15,399 bases of DNA from a bacterium. Lineage in GTDB: Bacteria; ARS69. The notes below the pieces were generated by a model. It had not been told where the DNA came from and made no database searches. It saw only the letters and a list, made by a program, of their open reading frames with translations. Shown here in pieces: positions 15,386-15,399 of the stretch (position 1 is the first letter of the stretch; each line of letters opens with the position of its first letter). Position numbers and translations under genes: made by a program. Location: the NCBI GenBank assembly GCA_025774865.1, contig JALGZO010000024.1, forward strand, positions 1 to 15,399. Reading direction: 5' to 3'.

Positions 15386-15399
15386 CCGGCACGTCCTTT

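Overview
The window is GC-rich, gene-dense bacterial chromosome with eight recognisable enzyme genes, a lipoprotein, a secreted protein and one very small basic protein. No IS elements, phage genes, tRNA, rRNA or CRISPR repeats were seen. The lipobox protein, the signal-peptide protein with a WGRVKALYR tail, TypA and an ICL2-like isocitrate lyase point to an uncultured diderm bacterium of the Myxococcota/Desulfobacterota/Eisenbacteria kind. That placement is a guess from protein style only.

Region 1 (1-3870, minus strand) is a glyoxylate-shunt operon. Malate synthase (aceB) comes first, and a long ICL2-type isocitrate lyase (aceA) is coupled to it by an ATGA stop/start overlap. aceA runs off the left edge. 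Together they make malate and succinate from isocitrate and acetyl-CoA, allowing growth on acetate or fatty acids.

Region 2 (about 4028-5763, minus strand) holds two single-gene units of unknown function: an outer-membrane-type lipoprotein followed by a strong UUCG-loop terminator, and a secreted protein. Region 3 (5959-7773, minus strand) is typA/bipA with a TTG start.

Region 4 (8063-14985) is the most unusual part: a five-gene carbohydrate island of two converging transcription units. The plus unit encodes a 777-residue GT4 glycosyltransferase fused to a probable six-hairpin glycosidase-like domain, then a GH130 protein. The minus unit encodes a long GH130 protein with a helical insertion, a canonical GT4 glycosyltransferase and a short GH130 protein. 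The stop codons of the two units are 2 bp apart. GH130 enzymes are known as beta-mannoside phosphorylases and beta-1,2-mannosidases. Two GT4 enzymes with three dissimilar GH130 proteins, none with an obvious signal peptide, suggest a cytoplasmic cycle that builds and breaks down a mannose-containing oligosaccharide or polymer. A reserve like the beta-1,2-mannan 'mannogen' of Leishmania is one possibility. The product is inferred and cannot be read from the sequence.

Region 5 (14986-15399) holds the leader of the minus unit, with overlapping dyads, and a complete 35-residue lysine/glutamine-rich protein gene followed by a stem-loop.
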